Source: Avipropionibacterium sp050157065
GTDB taxonomy: Bacteria; Actinomycetota; Actinomycetes; Propionibacteriales; Propionibacteriaceae
DNA: 64,000 nt
NCBI GenBank assembly: GCA_050157065.1
Contig: CP189573.1
Direction: 5' to 3' (one strand)
The translations under genes were made by a program, and so were the position numbers. This document shows positions 1 through 8,525 of this stretch, in pieces (within the stretch, counting starts at the first letter, position 1; the number at the start of each line of letters is the position of its first letter). The notes under the pieces are model-generated. The model saw only the letters and a program-made list of their open reading frames with translations. It was not told the DNA's origin and made no database searches.

Positions 1-2
1 TC

Positions 3-1127
3 ACCGACTCGACGCCCGACCTGGACGTCCCGGTGGTGAACGCTCGGACCGCCCAGCTCTCCCAGCGCAAGTTGATCTGGCGCCGGTTCCGCAAGCACAA
101 GCTGGCGGTGCTCGGACTGGTGATCACCGCCGTCCTCTACCTGATCGTGATCTTCGGCGACTTCGTCGCCCCGTACAGCACCGGCCACTACAACGCGGAC
201 TACACCTACGCCCCACCGCAGCGGTTGCACGTGGTCGACGCCCAGGGCAACTGGGGACTCCACGTCAACCCGTTGATCATGGAGCAGGACCCCGACACCC
301 TCGCTCTGGAGTTCACCGCGGACACGTCGCGGACGGTCCCGGTCGGCTTCTTCGTCGAGGGTGAGGAGTACCAGCTGCTCGGCTTCATCCCGGCCAATCG
401 CCACCTGATCGGCCCGGTGGATGCGAACGCCCCACCGATGCACCTGCTGGGCGCCGACCGCAACGGTCGTGACGTGCTGTCCCGGCTCGTGCTCGGCACC
501 CGGATCTCGATGACCATCGGCCTGGTCGGTGTGCTCATCGCCTTCGTGCTGGGCATCGTGATCGGCGGCATCTCGGGTTTTGTCGGGGGCCGGACCGACA
601 TGATCATCCAGCGCATCGTGGAGTTCTTCATGTCCATTCCCACCATGCCGTTGTGGCTGGGCCTGGCAGCTGCGATCCCCCGCGAGTGGAGTCCACTGAC
701 CAGATACATGCTGATCACCGTGGTGCTGTCGTTCGTCGCGTGGACCGGGCTCTCCCGGGAGGTTCGAGGCCGGTTCCTCTCGCTGCGCGAGGAACAGTTC
801 GTCACCGCGGCCCGACTGGACGGGGCGACCCGACCCGGCCTCATCTTCTCCGAGATGTTGCCTTCGCTGATGTCACACCTGATCGCCACCATCACCCTGG
901 CGATCCCGGGGATGATCTTGGCGGAGACGTCGTTGTCCTTCCTCGGCCTGGGCCTGCAGGCGCCTTCGGTGTCTTGGGGTGTGCTGCTGCAGGACGCCCA
1001 ACAGATCCGAGTCATCGCCACCGCACCCTGGCTCCTGCTCCCCGGCGTGGCTGTGGTGGTCGCCGTCCTTGCCCTGAACTTCCTCGGTGACGGCCTCCGT
1101 GACGCCGCCGACCCCTACAAGCGATGA
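3..1127 (+). CDS. ABC transporter permease, OppC/DppC type (5' end probably outside window)
   Basis: Inner-membrane permease of a peptide/oligosaccharide-type ABC importer. The frame is open from base 3 and no ribosome site precedes the GTG codons at 33 and 36, so the start may lie upstream. Counting from GTG 33, one membrane helix (about residues 24-45) is followed by an external segment of about 90 residues, then the binding-protein-dependent permease domain (about 150-360) with the cytoplasmic coupling loop 'AARLDGATRPG'. The long external segment is unusual for plain dipeptide permeases and suggests a specialised, perhaps sugar, substrate (inference). The stop overlaps an ATG of the downstream frame, so it is co-transcribed with the fused ATPase. 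No binding protein is visible; it should lie upstream. Confidence 0.9.
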   Translation, partial: TDSTPDLDVPVVNARTAQLSQRKLIWRRFRKHKLAVLGLVITAVLYLIVIFGDFVAPYSTGHYNADYTYAPPQRLHVVDAQGNWGLHVNPLIMEQDPDTLALEFTADTSRTVPVGFFVEGEEYQLLGFIPANRHLIGPVDANAPPMHLLGADRNGRDVLSRLVLGTRISMTIGLVGVLIAFVLGIVIGGISGFVGGRTDMIIQRIVEFFMSIPTMPLWLGLAAAIPREWSPLTRYMLITVVLSFVAWTGLSREVRGRFLSLREEQFVTAARLDGATRPGLIFSEMLPSLMSHLIATITLAIPGMILAETSLSFLGLGLQAPSVSWGVLLQDAQQIRVIATAPWLLLPGVAVVVAVLALNFLGDGLRDAADPYKR

Positions 1128-1162
1128 CCCCTACAGGCGATGACCACGGTCAGGAGAACACT

Positions 1163-3424
1163 GTGACCACACCGACCACGACGGCTGACATGTCACCGGC
1201 CGGGGCGGCCGACCGGGACACGGTGCTGTCCATCGCCGGGTTGAAGACCTGGTTCCACACCGACGAGGGCGTGGTCAAGGCCGTCGACGGCGTCGACATC
1301 GACGTCCCCCGCGGCAGGACCATGTGCCTGGTCGGCGAGTCCGGCTGCGGCAAGAGCATCACCGCACGGTCGATCCTCGGTCTGGTGGACCAGCCCGGCC
1401 AGATCGAGGCCGGCTCGGTGCACTGGCGGGAGACCCCGAGCTCGGAGCCGGTCGACCTGGCCGCCTTGAAGCCCACGGGTGACGAGATCCGCCGGATCCG
1501 CGGTGGCCAGATCGGGATGGTCTTCCAGGAGCCGATGGCCTCGCTGTCACCGATGTACACGGTGGGAGCCCAACTGGTGCAGGCGATCCGACTGCACCAG
1601 CCACTCACTGCGGCCGAGGCGCAGGAGCGGGCCATCGAGCAACTGGCCCGCGTCGGGATCCCGCAGCCGAAGCAACGGTTCCACTCCTACTCGTTCCAGT
1701 TGTCCGGCGGCATGTGCCAGCGGGTGATGATCGCCATCGCGCTCGCCAACGACCCGGCACTGCTGATCGCCGACGAGCCGACCACCGCCTTGGACGTCAC
1801 CACCCAGGCCCGGATCCTCGACCTGATCGGGGAACTGCAGGCCGACACCGGCATGTCGGTGTTGTTCATCACCCACGATCTGGGGGTGGTGGCCGAGATC
1901 GCCGACGAGGTCACCGTGATGTACCTCGGCAAGGTGGCCGAACGAGGATCGGTCAACGACATCTTCGACTCCCCGCAACACCCGTACACCCAAGCCCTGT
2001 TGAGCTCCATCCCCACGATGGGCCGCGAGGACCGGGAGAGCCGACTGGCCACGATCAGGGGGATCGTGCCGACGCCCGCGAACCGGCCCGCCGGGTGTCC
2101 GTTCCATGATCGCTGCACGAAGGCGATCGACGGCCTGTGCGACACCACCGAGCCGGCGGTCCACCAGATCTCGTCGGGCCACGTCAGTGTCTGCCACCTG
2201 CAGGATCCGGATCGCGACCAATCCGGGATCGAGGCGAACAGCGGCGACGAGGAGGCGGGCGCGGAGTCGGGGGCGGCAACTCGGCCGGCGACGAGGACCG
2301 GGCCGGCGTCCGAGGCCCCGACCAACGCCGTACGTGATCATGCGGGCATCGCGGCGCGTCGGTCGACCGGCAAGCCGCTGCTGTCGATCAAGGACCTGAG
2401 CATGGACTTCCCGGTGAAGAAGGGAATCTTCTCCCGGGTCACCAGCACCGTCCACGCCGTCGACGGCGTCACCCTCGACATCCGGCCGGGTGAGACGCTC
2501 GGACTCGTCGGCGAGTCCGGATGTGGCAAGACCACGCTGGGTCGGTGCATCGCCCGCGCCATCGAACCGACGTCAGGCCAGCTGCTGTTCTCCCCCGACG
2601 GCGAGTCGCAGATCGACCTGGCATCGCTGTCCAGCAAGGCGTTGCGGCCCTGTCGCGAGCAGATCCGGGTGATCTTCCAGGACCCGTTCGCGTCCCTCAA
2701 CCCGCGCAAGACGCTGCTCGACCTGATCGCGTCGCCCCTGAAGCGGATCCAACGGGCGAAGGTGGCCGACTCCTCGATCAAGGACCAGGTCGCCGACATG
2801 TTGACCCGGGTGGGGCTGCAGCCCGACTATATGCACCGCTACCCGCACGCCTTCTCCGGCGGACAGCGGCAGCGGATCAACATCGCCCGGGCGTTGATCA
2901 CCCGGCCCAAGTTGGTGATCGCCGACGAGGCGGTGTCGGCCCTCGACGTGTCGGTGCGGGCCCAGATCCTCAACCTGCTTGACGACCTGCAGGACGAGTA
3001 CGACCTCACCTACTTGTTCATCTCCCACGACCTGTCAGTGGTCGAGCACATCAGCGATCGGGTTGCGGTGATGTACCTGGGGCAGATCGTCGAGCAGGCC
3101 CGCACCGAGGAGCTGTTCACCACACCGCGCCACCCCTACACCGAGGCGCTGATGTCGGCGGTACCGATCCCCGACCCCCACCGTCGTGGCGAGCAGGCCA
3201 GGATCCGGCTGGCCGACGATCTGCCCGACCCGGCCAACCCACCGAGCGGCTGCTACTTCCACACCCGGTGCCCCCACCGACAGGAGGAGCGCTGCGACAC
3301 CGAACCGGTCACACTGCGCGTGCTCCCCGACGGCGAGGGAGCGGCCGGGCGCAGCTCGGCCTGCCACTTCGCCGAAGAGCTGACATTGGCCGGCGTCACC
3401 GGGCAACACAGCTCAGCCGACTGA
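1163..3424 (+). CDS. Fused double ATP-binding subunit of oligopeptide-type ABC transporter (DppD-DppF fusion)
   Basis: Energises the importer whose permease precedes it. Two complete ATPase halves lie in one chain: the first has Walker A 'GESGCGKS' (about residue 57), signature 'LSGGMCQR' and Walker B 'LLIADEPTTALD'; the second has 'GESGCGKT' (about 449), 'FSGGQRQR' and 'LVIADEAVSALD'. Each half ends in the OppD/OppF C-terminal region with its conserved cysteines ('CPFHDRC', 'CYFHTRC'). The linker (about 345-400) is Gly/Ala/Thr-rich. I place the start at GTG 1163 because AGGAG lies 6 nt before it; an in-frame ATG at 1124 overlaps the permease stop and would add 13 residues. Walker B of the second half has Ala where Pro is usual. 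Substrate cannot be read from the ATPase. Confidence 0.93.
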   Translation: MTTPTTTADMSPAGAADRDTVLSIAGLKTWFHTDEGVVKAVDGVDIDVPRGRTMCLVGESGCGKSITARSILGLVDQPGQIEAGSVHWRETPSSEPVDLAALKPTGDEIRRIRGGQIGMVFQEPMASLSPMYTVGAQLVQAIRLHQPLTAAEAQERAIEQLARVGIPQPKQRFHSYSFQLSGGMCQRVMIAIALANDPALLIADEPTTALDVTTQARILDLIGELQADTGMSVLFITHDLGVVAEIADEVTVMYLGKVAERGSVNDIFDSPQHPYTQALLSSIPTMGREDRESRLATIRGIVPTPANRPAGCPFHDRCTKAIDGLCDTTEPAVHQISSGHVSVCHLQDPDRDQSGIEANSGDEEAGAESGAATRPATRTGPASEAPTNAVRDHAGIAARRSTGKPLLSIKDLSMDFPVKKGIFSRVTSTVHAVDGVTLDIRPGETLGLVGESGCGKTTLGRCIARAIEPTSGQLLFSPDGESQIDLASLSSKALRPCREQIRVIFQDPFASLNPRKTLLDLIASPLKRIQRAKVADSSIKDQVADMLTRVGLQPDYMHRYPHAFSGGQRQRINIARALITRPKLVIADEAVSALDVSVRAQILNLLDDLQDEYDLTYLFISHDLSVVEHISDRVAVMYLGQIVEQARTEELFTTPRHPYTEALMSAVPIPDPHRRGEQARIRLADDLPDPANPPSGCYFHTRCPHRQEERCDTEPVTLRVLPDGEGAAGRSSACHFAEELTLAGVTGQHSSAD

Positions 3425-3473
3425 CGCGGTCACCGCCGACTCGCAGGTCCAACCCGCGGATGGGTGGCCCCAG

Positions 3474-4640
3474 TCAGTCGGGCAGCCCGGCCAGCAGCTG
3501 ACGGGCCATCACGACCCGCTGCACCTGGTTGGTGCCCTCGTAGATCTGGGTGATCTTGGCGTCGCGCATCATCCGCTCCACCGGGTAGTCGCGGGTGTAG
3601 CCGTAGCCGCCGAGCAGCTGGACCGCGTCGGTGGTGACCTCCATCGCGACATCGGAGGCGAAACACTTCGCCGCCGCGCCGAAGTAGGTGAGGTCGGCAT
3701 CATTGCGCTCGGACCGGGCGGCGGCGGCGTAGGTGAGCTGGCGGGCGGCCTCGATCTTCATCCCGGCATCGGCCAGCATGAACTGCACACCCTGGAAGTC
3801 GGAGACCGGCTTGCCGAACTGCTTGCGCTGCTGGACGTATCCGAGCGCGAAGTCGAGTGCCCCCTGCGCGATCCCGAGTGCCTGTGCGGCGATGGTGACC
3901 CGGGTGTGGTCGAGGGTTCGCATCGCGGTGCCGAACCCCGTACCCTCCTCGCCGATCATCCGGTCGGCGGGGATCGTGACGTTGTCGAAGTAGACCTCAC
4001 AGGTCGGTGACCCCTTGATGCCGAGCTTCTTCTCCGGCGCACCGAAGGAGACCCCGGGGTCGTCCTTGTCGACCACGAAGGCGCTGATCCCCCGGCTCCG
4101 CTTCTCGGGGTCGGTGACGGCGAAGACCGTGTAGTACTGGGAGATCCCGGCGTTGGTGATCCACCGCTTGACGCCGTTGATCACCCAGGAGTCGCCGTCG
4201 CGGACGGCCTTGGTCGTCATCGAGGCGGCGTCGGAGCCGGCCTCCGGCTCGGACAGGCAGTAGGAGAACATCGCCTCCCCCGCGGCGACGGGCGGCAGGA
4301 ACGCCTGCTTGAGTTGATCATCACCGGCCAGCAGCAGCGGTACGGTGCCGAGCTTGTTGACCGCCGGGATCAGCGAGGACGAGGCGCACGCCCGAGCGAC
4401 CTCCTCGATCACGATCACCGTGGCCAGGGCGTCGGCCCCGACCCCGCCGTACGCCTCGGGGACGTGGGGGGCGTGGAAGTCGGCACGCTTCAACGCCTCG
4501 TACGAGGCCTGCGGGAACTCCGCTGCCTCGTCGGCCGCCGCCGCGTTCGGGGCGACCTTCTCGTCGCACACCTCGCGTACGGCCGCGCGGAACTCCTGGT
4601 GCTCATCGGTGGGCCGGTACATGTCGCTGAAGTCGCTCAC
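3474..4640 (-). CDS. Acyl-CoA dehydrogenase
   Basis: FAD enzyme that introduces the alpha-beta double bond in acyl-CoA; 388 residues, normal for the family. Visible are the FAD-binding 'SEPEAGSDA' segment, the middle beta domain, and the C-terminal helical domain with 'IYEGTNQVQR', whose Glu is the catalytic-base position in many family members. The GTG start at 4640 lies 7 nt after TAGGCT (4647-4652), the leaderless arrangement repeated across this window. A perfect 16-bp palindrome at 4662-4677 covers the expected -35 region, so a repressor probably controls it. Convergent with the ABC genes. Chain-length preference cannot be told; butyryl/short-chain or isobutyryl/2-methylbutyryl types are all possible. 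Confidence 0.92.
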   Translation of the reverse strand: MSDFSDMYRPTDEHQEFRAAVREVCDEKVAPNAAAADEAAEFPQASYEALKRADFHAPHVPEAYGGVGADALATVIVIEEVARACASSSLIPAVNKLGTVPLLLAGDDQLKQAFLPPVAAGEAMFSYCLSEPEAGSDAASMTTKAVRDGDSWVINGVKRWITNAGISQYYTVFAVTDPEKRSRGISAFVVDKDDPGVSFGAPEKKLGIKGSPTCEVYFDNVTIPADRMIGEEGTGFGTAMRTLDHTRVTIAAQALGIAQGALDFALGYVQQRKQFGKPVSDFQGVQFMLADAGMKIEAARQLTYAAAARSERNDADLTYFGAAAKCFASDVAMEVTTDAVQLLGGYGYTRDYPVERMMRDAKITQIYEGTNQVQRVVMARQLLAGLPD

Positions 4641-4646
4641 GGGCCC

Positions 4647-4652
4647 AGCCTA
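4647..4652 (-). promoter_or_regulatory. -10 box of acyl-CoA dehydrogenase gene
   Basis: TAGGCT on the minus strand ends 7 nt before the GTG start at 4640, predicting a transcript that begins at or next to the start codon. Confidence 0.5.
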
Positions 4653-4661
4653 GCGCCCCAC

Positions 4662-4677
4662 GTTACCGGCCGGTAAC
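4662..4677. promoter_or_regulatory. Perfect 16-bp palindromic operator, TetR-like
   Basis: GTTACCGGCCGGTAAC is a perfect palindrome lying 10 nt upstream of the -10 box of the acyl-CoA dehydrogenase gene, overlapping where the -35 element should be. The size and symmetry fit a TetR-family repressor site; no such regulator is encoded in this window, so the partner is unknown. Confidence 0.5.
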
Positions 4678-4740
4678 AAGGCGGCCCTTGAGATCGACGC
4701 AGGGCCCCGAGGCTGTCGAGACGCCCCTTGAGCCCGTCGA

Positions 4741-4892
4741 CCGGGCAGTTGGAGAGCCACCCCCTCACCGACCGGGCAGTTGGAGAGCCACCCCCTCACC
4801 GACCGGGCAGTTGGAGAGGTCGTCGCTTCACCGACCGGGCAGTTGGCGGGGTGAAACCATGATCGCCACCTCTCCGACTGCCCCATCGGTGG
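4741..4892. repeat. Tandem 31-bp repeat array with an inverted copy
   Basis: The core CCGGGCAGTTGG starts at 4741, 4772, 4803 and 4835, giving periods of 31, 31 and 32 bp; the first two units are nearly identical and the third and fourth diverge after the core. An inverted, imperfect copy (CTCTCCGACTGCCCC) follows near 4873-4887. No convincing gene lies here. It is in the spacer between the acyl-CoA dehydrogenase promoter and the end of the Gfo/Idh/MocA gene. Function unknown. Confidence 0.7.
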
Positions 4893-5033
4893 AGGCCGCC
4901 GGACGCGCTGCACCGTGGCACCACTTTCCCGCCATGACACCGGTTCCTCGCCATGGCATACGTTGCCGAACCCCGGCAGTTTGTGTCACGCCGAGGAACG
5001 TATGTCACGGTGAGGAGCGTGTGCGGCCGCAAT

Positions 5034-5098
5034 GCCTCGACACGTCCGACGGACACAACGCCACGACACGCCCGACGGACGCAACGCCTCGACGGGCG
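5034..5098. repeat. Short direct repeat, period about 26 bp
   Basis: Two adjacent units sharing CGACACGYCCGACGGAC and CAACGCC (cores at about 5043 and 5069), with a partial third, lie just downstream of the Gfo/Idh/MocA stop. The rest of the 4641-5104 spacer holds the 31-bp repeats, the operator and no gene I can support. Confidence 0.5.
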
Positions 5099-5104
5099 CG
5101 GCGG

Positions 5105-6202
5105 TCAGAGCGTGGCGACCGTGGGGTCGAAGTCCTCGGGCAGCAGGGTGGGCTTCTCGGCCGAGGTGGTGATCTGCTGGACGGATCCGTCCACGCCGGC
5201 CTCGATCGACAGCATCACGTCGAGGATGTGCTGCCCCATCTCGCCGCTGGCGTAGTGCGGCACCCCGGCACGGATCGACCGGGCCATGTCGAGCACACCG
5301 GTGCCGCGGCCGGGCACCCCCTCGCTGCTGTCGACGACCTGCGGCTCGGTCTCGTGCATCTTCAACACCTTGACCTCGCCGGCGAACTGGTTCGGGTCGG
5401 GGGCGATCAACGTTCCCTCGGTGCCGGAGATCTCGATCACCGTCCGCTTCACGGCCGAGTCGAAGCTGAACACCGTCTGCGCCACAGCGCCGTCGCGATA
5501 GCGCAGCAGCGCTCCGACGTGGGTGGGCACCGTCACGTCGAACGACTCGCCGGCCCGCGGCCCCTGGCCGATCGGCCGCTGCTCGAACGCCTTCGACCCG
5601 ACCGACACCACACCCGACACCGGGCCGAGCACCTGGCTCAAGGCGGTCAGGTAGTACGGACCGATGTCGAGCAGCGGGCCACCTCCGGACTGGAACAGGA
5701 AGTCCGGGTTCGGGTGCCACATGTTCGGCCCCGGGCTCTGGAACAGCACCTGCGCGGTCAACGGGGTCCCGATGTCGCCACGCTCGACGGCCCGTCGCAC
5801 ACCCTGCCAACCACGTCCCAGCATCGTGTCCGGGGCCGAGCCGACCCGAACGCCGGCAGCCTCGGCGGCCGCCAGCAGCCGGGCGGCCGACTCGCGGTCC
5901 GGGGTCAGCGGCTTCTCGTTCCACAGGTGCTTGCCGGCGCCGACGACCGCCTCCCCCACGGTCGCGTGGGCGGCCGGGATCGTCAGGTTCACCACCAGCT
6001 CGATCTCGGGGTCCCCCAGCACCGCGTCGACGTCGCCGTACTTCGCGACGCCGAACTCCTCGGCCCGGCTCGCGGCCGCGTCGACGACCAGGTCACCGAT
6101 GGCGCGGACGTCGACGTCGGGGAAGCTGCTCAGGTTCGTCAGGTACTGCTTGCTGATGACACCGGCACCGATGATGCCGACGCGCAGGGATCCGCCGCTC
6201 AT
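5105..6202 (-). CDS. Gfo/Idh/MocA family oxidoreductase
   Basis: NAD(P)-dependent sugar or cyclitol dehydrogenase family, 365 residues. The N-terminal Rossmann motif 'VGIIGAGVISKQYL' and the family 'EKPLT' motif (catalytic-site Lys) are present, followed by the C-terminal alpha/beta domain. ATG 6202 is chosen because it overlaps the upstream gene's TGA in an ATGA junction; a GTG two codons earlier is possible. It forms an operon with the sugar isomerase/epimerase before it, a pairing common in sugar-acid or inositol-type catabolism. The substrate is not visible from sequence. Confidence 0.88.
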   Translation of the reverse strand: MSGGSLRVGIIGAGVISKQYLTNLSSFPDVDVRAIGDLVVDAAASRAEEFGVAKYGDVDAVLGDPEIELVVNLTIPAAHATVGEAVVGAGKHLWNEKPLTPDRESAARLLAAAEAAGVRVGSAPDTMLGRGWQGVRRAVERGDIGTPLTAQVLFQSPGPNMWHPNPDFLFQSGGGPLLDIGPYYLTALSQVLGPVSGVVSVGSKAFEQRPIGQGPRAGESFDVTVPTHVGALLRYRDGAVAQTVFSFDSAVKRTVIEISGTEGTLIAPDPNQFAGEVKVLKMHETEPQVVDSSEGVPGRGTGVLDMARSIRAGVPHYASGEMGQHILDVMLSIEAGVDGSVQQITTSAEKPTLLPEDFDPTVATL

Positions 6203-6945
6203 GCCCACTCCCCGTACTGCTGCAGCCAGCCGTGGCTCTCCCGGACGGCTCCCAGCATGTCGCCGGTGGTGTCGTCGAGCTCGACCTGCCCGTCGGTGAA
6301 GTGCTTGGCGGCCTCGATGATCGCAGCCACGTCGACCTGACCCGCGCCGACGGCCACCTGCGCCTTGTTGTCATGGCTACCGTCGCCGTCCTTGATGTGG
6401 ATGCTGCGAACCCGCTCGCCGAGCCTGCCGAGCAGGGCGGTCACGTCAGCACCGCCGACGACAGCCCAGTACGTGTCGAGTTCCAGCACCACGTTGTCGT
6501 CGAGCTGGTCGGCGAGCAGTTCGAGACCGTGCCGGCCGTCGATCCGCGACTCCAGTTCGTACGCATGGTTGTGGTAGCCGAACTCCAGGCCGGCGTCGCC
6601 GTACCGCTTGCCCAGCTCGTTGAGTTGCTTGGCGATGTCGGCGATGCCCTCGGCCGACTCCCACGCCTCCTTCGGAGAGGACGGCTGGATCACCCGCTTG
6701 ACACCGAGCCGCTCACAGGCGGCGATGATCGCCTCGTGCTCGCCACCGAACGGGTTGGCGTGGGTGGACGGCGCGTCGAGGCCGTGCTTGGGCAGGCTCT
6801 CGGCGAGCTGGTCGACGAACTTGTCGACGTTGTACGGCTGCACGTGGCGGTACCCGTACCCGGCGATCTTGCCGAGCGTGCCGTCGAAGTCGTCGCCGAG
6901 TTCGTTGCGGACGGTGTAGAGCTGGATTCCCAGACGTGGTGTCAT
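6199..6945 (-). CDS. Sugar phosphate isomerase/epimerase, xylose-isomerase-like TIM barrel
   Basis: 248 residues starting 'MTPRLGIQLYTVRNEL', a typical opening of this AP-endonuclease/xylose-isomerase-2 barrel family. Metal-ligand segments of the family are visible: 'GYHNHAYE', 'LELDTYWAVV' and 'HIKDGDG'. Such proteins isomerise or epimerise sugars, often working with the Gfo/Idh/MocA dehydrogenase encoded immediately downstream (4-nt overlap). I use ATG 6945; the reading frame stays open further upstream, but that extension is low-complexity and unlike the family. Confidence 0.85.
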   Translation of the reverse strand: MTPRLGIQLYTVRNELGDDFDGTLGKIAGYGYRHVQPYNVDKFVDQLAESLPKHGLDAPSTHANPFGGEHEAIIAACERLGVKRVIQPSSPKEAWESAEGIADIAKQLNELGKRYGDAGLEFGYHNHAYELESRIDGRHGLELLADQLDDNVVLELDTYWAVVGGADVTALLGRLGERVRSIHIKDGDGSHDNKAQVAVGAGQVDVAAIIEAAKHFTDGQVELDDTTGDMLGAVRESHGWLQQYGEWA

Positions 6946-7039
6946 GCAGCACAGCCAATCACGCCGCCGCCCGCCGACGGCGGGTCCCCTGCACGCTTTC
7001 CGCAACCCGGACCACCGAACCGACGGGTTCGGGGCGGTG

Positions 7040-7822
7040 CTACACGCCGGGCCTTGCCGGGGCCGTACGCCGGGACGCGACCTCGGTCGACTCGCCGACC
7101 AGCCCGCGGGCCAAGAGGGTGGCACCGGCGATCGCGGCCGGGAAGGCGACGACCGACACCAGTGGCAGCGAGAACAACCAGAACACCGGGATGCCGAAGC
7201 CCAACGTCTGCAGGCGCCGGGCGGACGTGAGGGCGTACTTCTCCCGCAGGCTGGTCCGGCCGCGACGGTCGAAGGTGCCGCCGGTGAGTTCGAGGACGAT
7301 CATGGTCCCGCCGACGAGGGCCGACCCGATGCCGCTGATGATGCCCCCGATCGCCGGGATGAAGCCGATCAGGAACAGCGGGATCGCCAGCCCGACGGAG
7401 ATCGCGAGCACCGTCACCGACTGCCGGACGGCCCGCAGCATCGAGCGGCCCAACTTCTCCTCGACCGGATCGGCCACCCCGCCGCACTCCCGCTCGACCA
7501 GCTCGGAGATCTTGTCGTAGACGGGAGCCCCGACGGTGAGGGTGATCGAGGAGTACGTGATCACCATCAGCAGCATTCCCATCACCATGATCACGATGCC
7601 GATCGCGACCCGCAACACCTCCCGTAGCGTGCCGTCGGCGTAGCCGGTGGCCAGCAGGGTCAGGTCTCCCAGGTTGAAGATCAACACCAACAGCCCGGCG
7701 CCCATCAGCAGCGACACGACGAACGGCGGCACCATGCCGAGCACGAACAGCCGGGGACGTGTCAGCACCAGCGACAGACCGCGCGTGAGGTGACCGAACC
7801 CGGAGAGCACTTGGGAGATCAC
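7040..7822 (-). CDS. EI24 domain-containing membrane protein (CysZ-like)
   Basis: 260-residue polytopic membrane protein beginning 'MISQVLSGFGHLTRGL', typical of actinobacterial EI24/CysZ-like proteins. Hydrophobic segments lie at about 25-50, 70-105, 140-165 and 205-235. E. coli CysZ transports sulfate; the function of actinobacterial homologues is not established, so no transport role is assigned. The GTG start overlaps the purE... stop codon junction as GTGA (7819-7822), so it is translationally coupled to purE upstream. Confidence 0.75.
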   Translation of the reverse strand: MISQVLSGFGHLTRGLSLVLTRPRLFVLGMVPPFVVSLLMGAGLLVLIFNLGDLTLLATGYADGTLREVLRVAIGIVIMVMGMLLMVITYSSITLTVGAPVYDKISELVERECGGVADPVEEKLGRSMLRAVRQSVTVLAISVGLAIPLFLIGFIPAIGGIISGIGSALVGGTMIVLELTGGTFDRRGRTSLREKYALTSARRLQTLGFGIPVFWLFSLPLVSVVAFPAAIAGATLLARGLVGESTEVASRRTAPARPGV

Positions 7823-8334
7823 CTGGTCACCTCACCCTGCGCGGCGCGAACCTTCTCGCCCTTCGCCTCGGCGGCCTGCCGCAGCTCGTCCTGGAAGGTG
7901 ATCATGGCGCGGGTGAGCTCGGGGTCACCGGCGGCCAGTATCCGTACGGCCAGCAGCCCGGCATTGCGCGCATTGCCGATCGCGACGGTGGCGACCGGCA
8001 CCCCGGCCGGCATCTGCACGATCGACAACAGGGAGTCCATCCCGTCGAGGTACTTCAGCGGCACCGGGACGCCGATCACCGGCAGTGGGGTGAGCGCGGC
8101 CAGCATCCCCGGCAGGTGGGCCGCCCCGCCGGCACCGGCAATGATCACCTCGAGGCCACGGTCGTGGGCGGTCCTGCCGTACTCGACCATCGCCTCCGGC
8201 ATCCGGTGGGCCGACACCACGTCAGCCTCGTGGGCGATGCCGAACTCCTCGCACGCGGTGGCTGCCGCCGCCATCACCGGCCAGTCCGAGTCCGACCCCA
8301 TGACGACCCCGACGCGGGCCTGCTGTCCGGCCAT
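7819..8334 (-). CDS. purE: 5-(carboxyamino)imidazole ribonucleotide mutase PurE
   Basis: Purine biosynthesis: converts N5-CAIR, made by PurK, to CAIR. 171 residues, normal class I length. Signature segments are 'GSDSDWPVM' near the N-terminus, 'SAHRMPE' with the catalytic His, and 'GAGGAAHLPGM'. A strong GAGGAGAGG ribosome site precedes the ATG, and TACGCT about 40 nt upstream is a plausible -10. PurK is encoded 1.9 kb away on the same strand, separated by a VOC protein and a peptidase, which is less tight than the usual purK-purE pair. Confidence 0.96.
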   Translation of the reverse strand: MAGQQARVGVVMGSDSDWPVMAAAATACEEFGIAHEADVVSAHRMPEAMVEYGRTAHDRGLEVIIAGAGGAAHLPGMLAALTPLPVIGVPVPLKYLDGMDSLLSIVQMPAGVPVATVAIGNARNAGLLAVRILAAGDPELTRAMITFQDELRQAAEAKGEKVRAAQGEVTR

Positions 8335-8420
8335 GCGGCCACCTCTCCTCGCTGCGTGCTGTACCCGTCCAGCGTAGCGGGACCGAGGGGGCCGATCGGG
8401 CGTCGGCGGCCGTCACTCCG

Positions 8421-8495
8421 GTACCGAAACCCGTCGATTTCACCCTGATCTGCCACTGACGCGGCCATCACCTCGAAATCGCCGCGATTCGGTAC
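8421..8495. repeat. Long imperfect inverted repeat, possible terminator
   Basis: Arms of 21 nt (8421-8441 and 8475-8495) match at about 18 positions; both contain GTACCGAA and CGATTTC in inverted order, with a 33-nt spacer. It lies after the VOC gene stop and before the purE promoter on the same strand, so it could terminate the VOC transcript, though the arms have no T-tract. Confidence 0.5.
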
Positions 8496-8525
8496 GGCCC
8501 GGGTCACCTGATCGGCACCGTCAGG

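Noticed and set aside
4688..6340. Long plus-strand frame (550 codons)
   Set aside because: Runs antisense through the Gfo/Idh/MocA gene and the repeat spacer; composition is Arg/Gly/Val-rich with no domain. A shadow of the real gene.
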